A DNA stretch of 40,544 nucleotides, taken from the NCBI GenBank assembly GCA_017435905.1, contig JAFSEB010000020.1, forward strand, positions 1 through 40,544, written 5' to 3'. The notes under the pieces are model-generated. The model worked only from the letters and a program-made list of their open reading frames with translations. It was not told where the DNA came from and did no database searches. Origin of the DNA: Clostridia bacterium. GTDB taxonomy: Bacteria > Bacillota > Clostridia > Christensenellales > CAG-138. Positions 24,217-32,153 of this stretch are shown piece by piece (within the stretch, counting starts at the first letter, position 1; every line of letters starts with the position of its first letter). A program made the translations under genes and the position numbers.

Positions 24217-24966
24217 TTATACTTCCGGGCAGCGGTAACGGGGCTTGCCTTTGCTCTTTTCCCCGTATTCGATGGCTTCCGCCGGGCAATAGCAGATGCA
24301 CGCCATGCAATGGGTACAGTTTTTGCCCCACACAGGTCTGCCGTTTTCAAGGGAGATATTGTTGAGCACGCAGTTTTGGACGCATGCGCCGCAGCCGGTG
24401 CAGGCATCCGTTGCCCTGAACGCATCCGCCTTTACATAGAACCGATAGAAGCCCTCGTTGATCTTGCCGCTTTTAAGCTTGTCGGCGGCGCTTGCCTTCA
24501 CCGCCGGGAAGCTTTCGCCTTTTTGGATCCGTTGCGCCGCCTCAAGAAGAACGGGCTTTGCCGCAGCAACGATCTTCCTCGACTCCGCTTCATCGGGCAC
24601 GGGGAACATGGCAACGTAGTTTTCCGGCATCACAAGGGTCAAAAGCCCCTTGCACACAAGCCCCTTTTCGCTGCAAAGCTTCTCCGCATATTCCGCCGCA
24701 TTGCCCGTATCGCTGCCGCAGGTGAGAACGAACCATGCCTCTTTGCTTCCCGAGAATTCCGTTTCCCCGATAAAATCGGAAAACAGCCTCGGCATGCGCC
24801 AGGAATAAGTGGGTGCAGCAAACACCCAGGGTTTTTCGGAGGAAAGTACCGCCTTCTCCCCTGCTTTGATGGCAGCGCCTGCATCAAACAGCACATCATC
24901 AAGGTGCTTTGCCAATTCTTTTGCCGCAAAACGGCTGTTGCCGGTGCCGGTAAAGTAAACGATCAT
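24217..24966 (-). CDS. Flavodoxin-ferredoxin fusion protein (EFR1 type)
   Basis: A 249-residue electron-transfer protein. The N-terminal flavodoxin domain has the FMN loop FTGTGNSRFAAKEL and FAAPTYSWRMPR. The C-terminal domain carries two [4Fe-4S] motifs, CTGCGACVQNC and CTHCMACICYCP, each with the expected spacing of four Cys. Proteins of this kind are common in anaerobic Clostridia; the partner is usually unknown. AAGGAGG precedes the ATG. Its pairing with the arsC-like gene suggests it could deliver electrons to that enzyme, but this is only context. Confidence 0.88.
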   Translation of the reverse strand: MIVYFTGTGNSRFAAKELAKHLDDVLFDAGAAIKAGEKAVLSSEKPWVFAAPTYSWRMPRLFSDFIGETEFSGSKEAWFVLTCGSDTGNAAEYAEKLCSEKGLVCKGLLTLVMPENYVAMFPVPDEAESRKIVAAAKPVLLEAAQRIQKGESFPAVKASAADKLKSGKINEGFYRFYVKADAFRATDACTGCGACVQNCVLNNISLENGRPVWGKNCTHCMACICYCPAEAIEYGEKSKGKPRYRCPEV

Positions 24967-25036
24967 GGTATCCTCCTTGCTGCCGGGCGGATATACCGCT
25001 CCGATAACAGCATCATATCATACTTTCGGGATATAG

Positions 25037-25060
25037 AAAAGCGCAGCGGGAAGCGCTTTT
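25037..25060 (-). terminator. Terminator after the Nudix gene
   Basis: Stem AAAAGCGC/GCGCTTTT with an eight-base loop, symmetrical enough to work on either strand. On the minus strand it follows the Nudix stop codon. Confidence 0.55.
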
Positions 25061-25064
25061 TTCC

Positions 25065-25550
25065 TCATTCCATCGGGAAAAAGAAAAGGTCTTCCCCTGC
25101 GGCAACGCCGCCGTAAAGCCGGTCGTCAAAGCGCCCCGCTTCAAGATAATGTTTGACCACATGTTTCGCCGTAAAGGGCATGGGAAGTGTGAGCGCATCG
25201 GAAAAAGCAGCCCACCTGAGCTGCCCCTCGTTGGAGGAAAGGGGCACATCCTCCTTCATCTTTGCAAAGAAGCAGTAGTTCTGCCGCACCTCATCCCCGA
25301 CCCGGCGCAAGGTGATATAGCGAAGGGACATTTCCGCAAGAACTTCCTCGCCGATATTCAGCTCTTCCTTCAGTTCACGCAGCGCACAGGCTTTGGGATC
25401 GTTGAGCTCATGCGGTTCGAAATGGCCACCGGCAGCGCCGATATACACATCGTTCACCACCCTGCTCCCCTGCCGGTAAAGCAGCAGCATATTCTCATTA
25501 CGGATCAAATACACGGATGTCATGTTGCGAAGTGAAGGTACCATGCTCAT
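25065..25550 (-). CDS. Nudix hydrolase
   Basis: Predicted pyrophosphatase of 161 residues acting on a nucleotide diphosphate derivative, possibly oxidised dGTP. It begins NMTSVYLIRNENMLLLYR. The Nudix box is GGHFEPHELNDPKACALREL followed by KEELNIG. A two-residue insertion relative to the classic GX5EX7REUXEEXGU is typical of one Clostridial subgroup. AGGGGGAA precedes the ATG at 25550. It stands alone, downstream of tRNA-Arg. Confidence 0.87.
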   Translation of the reverse strand: MSMVPSLRNMTSVYLIRNENMLLLYRQGSRVVNDVYIGAAGGHFEPHELNDPKACALRELKEELNIGEEVLAEMSLRYITLRRVGDEVRQNYCFFAKMKEDVPLSSNEGQLRWAAFSDALTLPMPFTAKHVVKHYLEAGRFDDRLYGGVAAGEDLFFFPME

Positions 25551-25595
25551 TTTTCTTCCCCCTTATCTCTAAATAACGATTCACAATGATCAAAA

Positions 25596-25625
25596 GCAAA
25601 AGAACCCCGTTTGGGGTTCTTTTGC
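25596..25625. terminator. Terminator of tRNA-Arg(CCG)
   Basis: A 13-base perfect stem GCAAAAGAACCCC/GGGGTTCTTTTGC with a GTTT loop, placed three bases after the tRNA CCA on the minus strand. Confidence 0.85.
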
Positions 25626-25627
25626 TT

Positions 25628-25704
25628 TGGCGTACCCGACACGATTCGAACGTGCGACCCTCAGAGTCGGAGTCTGATACTCTATCCAGCTGAGCTACGG
25701 GTAC
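25628..25704 (-). tRNA. tRNA-Arg (anticodon CCG)
   Basis: Full cloverleaf with acceptor GTACCCG/CGGGTAC, anticodon stem TCAGA/TCTGA, loop CTCCGAC giving anticodon CCG, T-loop GTTCGAATC and encoded CCA. It reads CGG codons. Confidence 0.97.
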
Positions 25705-25729
25705 ACAGCTGCGTTCACGCAACTATTAT

Positions 25730-25757
25730 ATTATACCATATTTTGCCCGGGATGCAA
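25730..25757 (-). promoter_or_regulatory. Promoter of tRNA-Arg(CCG)
   Basis: On the minus strand, TTGCAT (25757-25752), a 16-base spacer and the extended -10 TGGTATAAT (TATAAT at 25735-25730). Confidence 0.65.
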
Positions 25758-25769
25758 GAGAGAAACCCG

Positions 25770-27122
25770 CTACCTGCTTTGACCCGTCAAAATACGAACC
25801 GCATCGCCAAGGGTCGCCACGGTGCTGAATTTCACGCCGGGCGCCTTGGGGATCTTATCCGTTTTGGGAATGATGATGTGGGTATAGCCGAGGCGCACAC
25901 ACTCGCTGATGCGCTTTTCAAGGCGGCTCACGGGGCGCACTTCACCCGTCAGCGCTACCTCGCCGATGGAGACCGTGCCCGTGGGCAGGGGCGTATCCAA
26001 CAGCGCAGAGGCAATGCACATGCAGGCTGCAAGGTCGCCGCTCCTGTCTTCAAGGCGAATGCCGCCCACCACGTTGGCATACACATCCTGATTGCCGAGA
26101 GCAAGGAAGGCTTTCTTTTCCAGCACCGCCAAAAGAAGGATGAGCCTGCTGCCGTCAAGCCCTGCTGCCATGCGGCGGGGGTTGTTGAAAGCGGAAGGAG
26201 CGATCAGCGCCTGGATCTCCACCAGCATGGGACGGGTACCCTCCATGGCGCAGGTTACGGCACAGCCCGGTGCATTCGTTCCCGAAAGGAAGATGCCGGA
26301 AGGGTCCTTGATCTCCGCCATGCCCGTTTCCCGCATTTCAAACACGCCGATCTCGTTGGTGGAGCCGAAACGGTTTTTGACGGCACGCAGCAGACGGAAA
26401 GCATCGTGCCTGTCGCCCTCAAAGTAAAGCACCGTATCCACCATGTGTTCAAGCACACGGGGACCTGCGATGGCGCCTTCCTTGGTGACATGCCCCACGA
26501 TGAACACGGAGGCGCCCGTGCCCTTTGCCACACGGGTCAAAAGCGCCGTGGCTTCACGCACCTGCGTCACGGAACCCGGTGCGCTTGAAATGTCGCTGCA
26601 GGCCATGGTCTGAATGGAGTCGATGATCAAAAACGAAGGCTTTACCCGTGCGATCTCCGCTTCCACGGCAGCAAGATCCGTTTCCGCAAGCAGCAGCATC
26701 TCCCCCGTCACCCCGAGGCGCTCCGCCCGAAGCTTGAGCTGTGCTGCGCTTTCCTCACCCGTTACATACAAAACGGTGCCGACTTCGCTGAGCCTGCCTG
26801 CCATCTGCATCAAAAGGGTGGATTTGCCGATGCCCGGGTCGCCGCCAAGGAGCACCGTGCTGCCGGGCACAACGCCGCCGCCAAGCACACGGTCCAGCTC
26901 TTCCATGCCGCTTGAAATGCGCCTTGCGCCGGTGGTCTCCACCTTGGAAAGGGGCAGGGCACGGCTCGGTGCACCGCTCAAGGCGCTCAATGCGCTCGGT
27001 GCGGCAGGCACAGCCTCCACAAGGGTGTTCCAGCTGCCGCAATTCGGGCAGCGGCCAAGCCATTTGCCGCTTTCATAGCCGCATTCCCCACAGATATAGA
27101 CGATCTTCTGGGATTTTGCCAT
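25770..27122 (-). CDS. radA: DNA repair protein RadA (Sms)
   Basis: Hexameric RecA-like helicase that assists branch migration during recombination. The 450-residue protein has an N-terminal zinc finger (Cys11, Cys14, Cys25, Cys28 in CGECG and CPNCGSW) and Walker A GGDPGIGKST. The RadA-specific motif KNRFGSTNEIGVFEM follows, then a C-terminal Lon-like domain (about 270-450) with GVKFSTVATLGDAVRIL near the end. The ATG at 27122 is chosen, with AAAAGGAG upstream; a longer frame runs through the preceding hairpin. It lies downstream of an unrelated membrane protein gene on the same strand. Confidence 0.96.
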   Translation of the reverse strand: MAKSQKIVYICGECGYESGKWLGRCPNCGSWNTLVEAVPAAPSALSALSGAPSRALPLSKVETTGARRISSGMEELDRVLGGGVVPGSTVLLGGDPGIGKSTLLMQMAGRLSEVGTVLYVTGEESAAQLKLRAERLGVTGEMLLLAETDLAAVEAEIARVKPSFLIIDSIQTMACSDISSAPGSVTQVREATALLTRVAKGTGASVFIVGHVTKEGAIAGPRVLEHMVDTVLYFEGDRHDAFRLLRAVKNRFGSTNEIGVFEMRETGMAEIKDPSGIFLSGTNAPGCAVTCAMEGTRPMLVEIQALIAPSAFNNPRRMAAGLDGSRLILLLAVLEKKAFLALGNQDVYANVVGGIRLEDRSGDLAACMCIASALLDTPLPTGTVSIGEVALTGEVRPVSRLEKRISECVRLGYTHIIIPKTDKIPKAPGVKFSTVATLGDAVRILTGQSR

Positions 27123-27141
27123 AATCGTGCTCCTTTTGAAA

Positions 27142-27162
27142 AGGGTCGGCGTGGCCGACCCT
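27142..27162 (-). terminator. Hairpin between the membrane-protein gene and radA
   Basis: Perfect nine-base stem AGGGTCGGC/GCCGACCCT around a three-base loop. The T tract is short (TTTTC), so it may only reduce read-through into radA. Confidence 0.55.
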
Positions 27163-27168
27163 GTACTC

Positions 27169-28368
27169 TTACGGTATTCTTGCAAACTTGATGATATCCC
27201 TTGCACGGGTGGTCACATCCATCCACATGACTCTGTCGTCGCTGACGCCGAGGAACTGGGCAAGTTCCTGCTCTGCGCTGATGCGGTAGGTGCGTTCATT
27301 GTCGAACATGAATACCCAGATAGCCTCATCCCGGGAATAGGCAACGAAGTTGCTGCCAAAACCGAACTCCACAACGCCGCCGGCGATCTTCACCGCTTCC
27401 CCGCCGTTTTTGGAATAGTACAGCCCTGCATCCGGTGCATGGTGGCTGTCGAGCCACACGGAATACTGACCGCTGCATTCGGGATCATGCACATAGGTAC
27501 CGGGAGAATAGGTGCGCATGGTAGAGGACGCAAGGGTGATGGAGTTGATGACGCTCGTATCCGTTCCCGCTTCGCTGATGCCTTCCGCATCCGCCCAGCA
27601 AAGAAGACCGTCCCGAAGGGAGGGCAGACTTTGCCCGTAGGCGGAATTGCTGAACATGTTGACCACGGTGGTCTCAAGGGTGTTAAGATCCGCAATGAAC
27701 AGCTTATCCATCCTTGTGCCGGTGCGCTCGATCCATGCCATGTAGTGACCGTCCAGCATGGGCTCGGGCTGCCCGGTATAGACCTGCTTGACCTCCACGG
27801 GCTTGGCATTTTCATCCTTCAGGCTGTATACCATCAGCTTGCCGCCGCCGTTCAGGTTGGCATCAAGGTAGATGAGCCAGTCATCGTTGAACTTCGGGTA
27901 CATGAAGTGGGCGTTATTGAGGGTGATGGGCACCTTTTCCGCCACACGGGTCTCCGGATAGAAGAAGTAAAGATCCTGCATGACCGCATAGGAATCCACC
28001 AGCTTGCCGGCGGTGAACACCATCACGCCGTCGTGGAAATAGGGATCGCCGAACCACTTGTATTCCGCAGAGTTGTCGAACACCAGCTCGTTCTGCGCTT
28101 CAAGGGGATCGAAGGTGGTCATGGGGTGGGGCGTTGGCGTAGGCTTCGGCGTGGGAGAGGGCGTGGGCGTGGGCGCAAAGGGCGCATGGTAGTTGACGCC
28201 GATAAGGGGCAGCAGCTTCGGCAGTGCCACGAATACGATCAGGCAGATCACGGCTGCAATGCCCAGCACCGTGCCGAGAAGCGCCAGCACCGGACCCCAG
28301 TTGCTTGCACGAAGGCTGGTGCGGCGCCGCCTGATGCGGCGTCTGTTTCGCCTGCTGTATCGTCTCAT
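27169..28368 (-). CDS. Membrane-anchored protein with a predicted beta-propeller-like extracellular domain
   Basis: Function unknown. The 399-residue product starts with a very basic cytoplasmic stretch (RRYSRRNRRRIRRRR). One membrane segment follows at about 30-55, then a Pro/Thr linker (APTPTPSPTPKPTPTPHP). The outer domain has repeated units with W or Y, such as YKWFGDPYFHDGVMVF, NDDWLIYLD, GHYMAWIERTG and GQYSVWLDSHH. This pattern resembles TolB/DPP-type propellers. ATG 28368 is preferred because the basic patch and membrane segment start there; an open frame continues upstream through the promoter. Surface sensing or wall binding is a guess. Confidence 0.75.
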   Translation of the reverse strand: MRRYSRRNRRRIRRRRTSLRASNWGPVLALLGTVLGIAAVICLIVFVALPKLLPLIGVNYHAPFAPTPTPSPTPKPTPTPHPMTTFDPLEAQNELVFDNSAEYKWFGDPYFHDGVMVFTAGKLVDSYAVMQDLYFFYPETRVAEKVPITLNNAHFMYPKFNDDWLIYLDANLNGGGKLMVYSLKDENAKPVEVKQVYTGQPEPMLDGHYMAWIERTGTRMDKLFIADLNTLETTVVNMFSNSAYGQSLPSLRDGLLCWADAEGISEAGTDTSVINSITLASSTMRTYSPGTYVHDPECSGQYSVWLDSHHAPDAGLYYSKNGGEAVKIAGGVVEFGFGSNFVAYSRDEAIWVFMFDNERTYRISAEQELAQFLGVSDDRVMWMDVTTRARDIIKFARIP

Positions 28369-28413
28369 ACCCTGTTTCCCCACCGTAAAAAATGCTGAAA
28401 TATGTTCCGCTTT

Positions 28414-28443
28414 ATTATAGCATAGCGGCAGGGAAACATTCAA
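28414..28443 (-). promoter_or_regulatory. Promoter of the propeller-like membrane protein gene
   Basis: On the minus strand, TTGAAT (28443-28438), an 18-base spacer and the extended -10 TGCTATAAT (TATAAT at 28419-28414). Confidence 0.7.
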
Positions 28444-28495
28444 CGTGCGCAAATGTGAATAATCTTCCCTGCTATAGCGCCGCAAAGCCCTGCTG

Positions 28496-28504
28496 TGCTA
28501 TACT
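28496..28504 (+). promoter_or_regulatory. Extended -10 element immediately before a start codon
   Basis: TGCTATACT (TATACT at 28499-28504) ends six bases before ATG 28511. Transcription would begin at or next to the start codon. No ribosome binding site is present. Confidence 0.5.
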
Positions 28505-28510
28505 TGTTCC

Positions 28511-29425
28511 ATGAAATACCGCACGCATACCATCGCCATATCATTCATTCTTTCCCTGCTGTTCCTTTTCGGCTGCGGGGAAACACCCATGCCGCCGGCG
28601 GATATCCTGCCCTCTCCCGAAACGGGAACGCCGCAGCCGGAAGCGCCCGGCATGGCATTTGACGTCACCCTCATCAACACCGGCGAAAGCGATGCCATCC
28701 TTCTGCAGACGGAAGAAGGCGCTTTCCTTGTGGATACGGGGCTTAAAAAGCAGTTTGACACGCTCTCTGCCGCCCTTTCCCGTCTCGGCGTGACGGAGCT
28801 TTCCGGCGTCATCATCACCCATGGGCATAAGGATCACATCGGCGGACTCAAAAAGCTGCTCGAGACTTTCCCCGTTAACAGCATCTACACCTCCGCCATC
28901 GATGATGAGACCTTTTCCGACAAGGAAATGAAAACGGTCAGGACCGCTTCTGCAGAGCATATCACCGTGAAGCAGGGGGATACCTTCTCCCTCGCAGGCA
29001 TTACCATCACCGTGCTTGCACCGCAGCGGAAATATGTGCAGGATCTCGGGGAGGATGACAACGACAATTCCCTTGTGCTCCGCATGGAGGCAGGCAGCAC
29101 GAGCCTTCTTTTCATGGCGGATGCCACGGTGAACATCGAAAAGCAGCTTTTAAACAGCGGTTTGGAGCTTTCCGCTGATATCCTCAAGGTGGGGCGCCAC
29201 GGCAAGGAGGACGCCTCCCTGCCCGAGTTCCTTCGGGCGGTCTCGCCGGAATACGCCCTTGTGACGGGCAGCCACCGGGATGGGGAAAACTCCCCCTCCG
29301 CCGCCATTTTGGCACGGCTCACGGATGTGGGCGCTTCCTTTTACAGCAACGATACCGACCTTCTTGCTTTGACCCTTTCCGTTGATGAAAACGGGAACGT
29401 AACGCCCGTTGAACACGCACGGTAA
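28511..29425 (+). CDS. Metallo-beta-lactamase-fold lipoprotein (ComEC C-terminal-like)
   Basis: A 304-residue predicted extracytoplasmic hydrolase. The signal peptide ends in lipobox LFGC (Cys22) and is followed by a Pro-rich linker. The domain resembles the soluble MBL domain of ComEC: TLINTGESDAILLQT, the metal motif THGHKDHIGG (HxHxDH intact), LLFMADAT and LKVGRHGKEDASLPEFL. Relatives usually have VGHHG at the last motif, so one His is Arg here. The substrate may be extracellular DNA or a phosphodiester, which is inference. No ribosome binding site is seen, and the -10 element suggests a leaderless message. Confidence 0.85.
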   Translation: MKYRTHTIAISFILSLLFLFGCGETPMPPADILPSPETGTPQPEAPGMAFDVTLINTGESDAILLQTEEGAFLVDTGLKKQFDTLSAALSRLGVTELSGVIITHGHKDHIGGLKKLLETFPVNSIYTSAIDDETFSDKEMKTVRTASAEHITVKQGDTFSLAGITITVLAPQRKYVQDLGEDDNDNSLVLRMEAGSTSLLFMADATVNIEKQLLNSGLELSADILKVGRHGKEDASLPEFLRAVSPEYALVTGSHRDGENSPSAAILARLTDVGASFYSNDTDLLALTLSVDENGNVTPVEHAR

Positions 29426-29538
29426 AACGCAGAAACCACTTTTTTTCGCCGTGCACTTATGATAAAATAGGCAGGATGTTTGCGAGCCGCCGTGCCCACC
29501 GCACGGCGGCTCCGTTTGATATGAAAGGATCCTTCCCC

Positions 29539-30216
29539 ATGCTTTCTGCGATCGTAAATGCAGCGGCTGTCGTGTGCGGCGGCCTCATCGGACTTCTTGC
29601 AAAAAAGGGCGTGCCGGAGCGCATCAGCGACGGCGTGATGAAGGCCATCGGCCTCATGGTGGTATGCCTTGGCGTCAAGGGCTATTTTGACGGCGAAAAC
29701 GCCATCATCGCCATCCTTTCCCTTGCCATCGGCACCGCTGTCGGCGAGCTTCTTCGCCTTGAGGACAGGCTCAACCGCCTCGGTGACCGCATCAGCGAAA
29801 AGATGTCCGGCAAGGGCGGCGGCAAGGTGGGCGAAGGCTTTGTTGCGGCAACGCTGCTGTTCTGCGTGGGCGCCATGGCGGTGCTCGGCTCCCTGCAAAG
29901 CGGCATCACCGGCAATCACACCACCATCTTCACCAAATCCCTGATGGACTTTATCGCCGCCATCCTGCTTGCCTCCACCCTCGGCATCGGCGTTGCCTTC
30001 AGCGCAGCTGCGGTGCTCCTCTATCAGGGCAGCATCGTGCTGCTTGCAGGGCTTCTGATGCCCATCATGACGGATGCCGCCATTGCGGAAATGTCCTCCG
30101 TGGGCAGCATCGTGCTCCTTGGCCTCGGCCTCAACATCCTCGGCATCACAAAGCTGAAGGTGATGAACATGGTGCCCGCCATCTTCGTGGCCATTGCGCT
30201 GGCACAGGTGATGTAA
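29539..30216 (+). CDS. DUF554 family membrane protein
   Basis: Integral membrane protein of 225 residues with about seven hydrophobic segments. Family features are NAAAVVCGGLIGLLAKKGVP, GLMVVCLGVKG, AIGTAVGELLRLEDRLNRLG and GAMAVLGSLQSGITGNH. The family is widespread (YdfK/YqgA-like) and has no established function. ATG 29539 is chosen, with GAAAGGA upstream; an earlier in-frame ATG at 29476 gives an Arg-rich N-terminus unlike the family. It ends just before a perfect bidirectional terminator. Confidence 0.88.
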   Translation: MLSAIVNAAAVVCGGLIGLLAKKGVPERISDGVMKAIGLMVVCLGVKGYFDGENAIIAILSLAIGTAVGELLRLEDRLNRLGDRISEKMSGKGGGKVGEGFVAATLLFCVGAMAVLGSLQSGITGNHTTIFTKSLMDFIAAILLASTLGIGVAFSAAAVLLYQGSIVLLAGLLMPIMTDAAIAEMSSVGSIVLLGLGLNILGITKLKVMNMVPAIFVAIALAQVM

Positions 30217-30240
30217 AAAAGAACATATTGAGAAAAAAGA

Positions 30241-30269
30241 AGCGGCCGGGATATCCCGGCCGCTTTTTC
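30241..30269. terminator. Bidirectional terminator between DUF554 and the GGGtGRT gene
   Basis: Perfect palindrome AGCGGCCGGGAT/ATCCCGGCCGCT (30241-30264) with an A-rich left flank and a T run on the right. It lies between convergent genes. Confidence 0.85.
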
Positions 30270-30298
30270 GCTTTTATGCAATTATGCTTTTGTGTCGC

Positions 30299-31294
30299 TT
30301 ATTTCGCTTCTGCGATGGCAACGGCGACCGCTACGGTAGCGCCGACCATGGGGTTATTGCCCATGCCGATGAGGCCCATCATTTCTACGTGGGCAGGAAC
30401 GGAAGAGCTGCCTGCGAACTGGGCATCACCGTGCATACGGCCCATGGTGTCGGTGAGGCCGTAGGAAGCGGGGCCTGCAGCCATGTTGTCGGGATGGAGG
30501 GTACGGCCGGTGCCGCCGCCGGAAGCGACGGAGAAGTACTTCTTGCCGTTTTCCATGCACCACTTCTTGTAGGTGCCGGCAACGGGATGCTGGAAGCGGG
30601 TGGGGTTGGTGGAGTTACCGGTGATGGAAACGTCCACGTTTTCGCTGCGCATGATGGCAACGCCTTCGTTGACATCGTCAGCGCCGTAGCAGCGCACCTT
30701 GGCACGGTCGCCGTCGCTGAAGGCAGTGGTCTTCACAACGCTGAGCTCGCCGGTGAACTGGTTGTAATCGGTCTCCACATGGGTGAAGCCGTTGATGCGG
30801 CTGATGATGTAAGCAGCATCCTTGCCAAGGCCGTTGAGGATGACCTGGAGGGGCTCCTTGCGGACCTTGTTGGCGGTACGGGCGATGCCGATGGCACCTT
30901 CCGCAGCGGCGAAGGACTCGTGGCCTGCGAGGAACGCAAAGCACTTGGTCTCTTCACGCAGCAGCATGGCGGCAAGGTTGCCGTGGCCAACGCCTACCTG
31001 ACGCTGATCGGCAACGGAGCCGGGGATGCAGAAAGCCTGCAGGCCTTCGCCGATGGCTTCGGCAGCTTCCGCTGCACCTGCTACGCCCTTCTTGAAGGCG
31101 ATGGCAGCGCCAAGGGTGTATGCCCAAACGGCGTTTTCAAAGGCGATGGGCTGGATGCCGTGCACGATGCCGCGCACATCAACGCCCTTTTCATCGCAGA
31201 TGGCCTTGGCATCTTCGAAATCCTTGATGCCGTACTGTGCCATCACGCCGCTGATCTTTTCAATTCTTCTTTCGTAACCTTCAAACGTAACCAT
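30299..31294 (-). CDS. GGGtGRT family protein
   Basis: A 331-residue protein of a conserved but functionally uncharacterised family named for its motif SGGGTGRTLHPDNM. Other landmarks are VTFEGYERRIEKISGVMAQY, FLAGHESFAAAEGAIGIART, SRINGFTHVETDYNQFTGE and MGNNPMVGATVAVAVAIAEA. No membrane segment is seen; the Gly-rich stretches could bind a nucleotide or phosphate. GGAGG precedes the ATG. It follows the NifU/IscU-like gene after 12 bases. I recall the two being found together in other anaerobes, which points to a shared role involving an iron-sulfur cluster. Confidence 0.88.
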   Translation of the reverse strand: MVTFEGYERRIEKISGVMAQYGIKDFEDAKAICDEKGVDVRGIVHGIQPIAFENAVWAYTLGAAIAFKKGVAGAAEAAEAIGEGLQAFCIPGSVADQRQVGVGHGNLAAMLLREETKCFAFLAGHESFAAAEGAIGIARTANKVRKEPLQVILNGLGKDAAYIISRINGFTHVETDYNQFTGELSVVKTTAFSDGDRAKVRCYGADDVNEGVAIMRSENVDVSITGNSTNPTRFQHPVAGTYKKWCMENGKKYFSVASGGGTGRTLHPDNMAAGPASYGLTDTMGRMHGDAQFAGSSSVPAHVEMMGLIGMGNNPMVGATVAVAVAIAEAK

Positions 31295-31306
31295 TGGTCT
31301 ACCTCC

Positions 31307-31999
31307 TTACTGATGGCGGGGATCGATGACCGTTGCGGCCTCCGCAAAGCGGCCGTAGGTGCTGATATTCTTCTCGTAGGCCTCTTTGGGGTCCACGCCC
31401 TTCTTGATCGCATCCATCATCTTGCCGAGGTTGACGAACTTGTAGCCGATGATCTCGTTGTTCTTGTCAAGGCCGATGGCGATAACGTAACCTTCTGCCA
31501 TTTCAAGGTAGCGGGGGCCCTTGGCACGGGTGCCGAACATGGTACCGATCTGGGAACGGAGGCCCTTGCCGAGGTCTTCAAGACCGGCGCCCACAGGGAG
31601 GCCGTTCTCGGAGAAGGCGCTCTGGGTGCGGCCGTAGACGATCTGCAGGAACAGCTCGCGCATGGCGGTGTTGATGGCATCGCAGACAAGGTCGCTGTTC
31701 AGCGCTTCAAGAATGGTCTTGCCGGGCAGGATCTCGCTGGCCATGGCGGCGCTGTGGGTCATGCCGGAGCAGCCGAGGGTCTCGATGAGGGCTTCTTCGA
31801 TGATGCCGTTCTTCACATTCAGGGTCAGCTTGCAGGCGCCCTGCTGCGGTGCACACCAGCCAACGCCGTGGGTCAGACCGGAAATATCGGAGATCTCTTT
31901 TGCTTTTACCCAGCGGCCTTCTTCGGGGATGGGCGCGGGGTCATGTTTTGCGCCTTTTGCAACGCAGAACATTTCTTCAACTTCGCGTGAATACTGCAT
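31307..31999 (-). CDS. NifU/IscU-like iron-sulfur scaffold protein
   Basis: A 230-residue protein with an N-terminal IscU/NifU-like fold. Conserved Cys lie in VGWCAPQQGAC (Cys49, Cys56) and in ETLGCSGMTHSAA (Cys77), resembling scaffold ligands. It is much longer than IscU (about 130 residues). Its C-terminal half includes MFGTRAKGPRYLEMAEGYV, GYKFVNLGKMMDAIKKGVD and YGRFAEAATVID, and is special to this subgroup. No iscS, suf or hesB gene is close. AGGAGG lies about ten bases before the ATG. It is first in a two-gene operon with the GGGtGRT gene. Whether it builds clusters for that partner or is itself an enzyme is unknown. Confidence 0.85.
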   Translation of the reverse strand: MQYSREVEEMFCVAKGAKHDPAPIPEEGRWVKAKEISDISGLTHGVGWCAPQQGACKLTLNVKNGIIEEALIETLGCSGMTHSAAMASEILPGKTILEALNSDLVCDAINTAMRELFLQIVYGRTQSAFSENGLPVGAGLEDLGKGLRSQIGTMFGTRAKGPRYLEMAEGYVIAIGLDKNNEIIGYKFVNLGKMMDAIKKGVDPKEAYEKNISTYGRFAEAATVIDPRHQ

Positions 32000-32076
32000 A
32001 TAATGCGTTCCTCCTCAGGATAATGAAATCATTTGTCTCTTTCAGCCCCGCAAAGGGGCATTTCCTTACAATTTAT

Positions 32077-32105
32077 AGTATACCATAAAAACCCGTCTTG
32101 CTATA
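32077..32105 (-). promoter_or_regulatory. Probable promoter of the NifU-like/GGGtGRT operon
   Basis: On the minus strand an extended -10 TGGTATACT (TATACT at 32082-32077) has only a weak -35 (TATAGC). A GCCCC/GGGGC hairpin at about 32045-32059 lies in the leader. Confidence 0.45.
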
Positions 32106-32153
32106 TAAGTTTTTTTCGGCATACTGTCTTTTGCTATAAGTATTTATCGGATA

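Noticed and set aside
25498..25722. Open frames on both strands over tRNA-Arg(CCG)
   Set aside because: Peptides such as DTIRTCDPQSRS and VAQLDRVSDSDSEGRTFESC are typical translated-tRNA artefacts.
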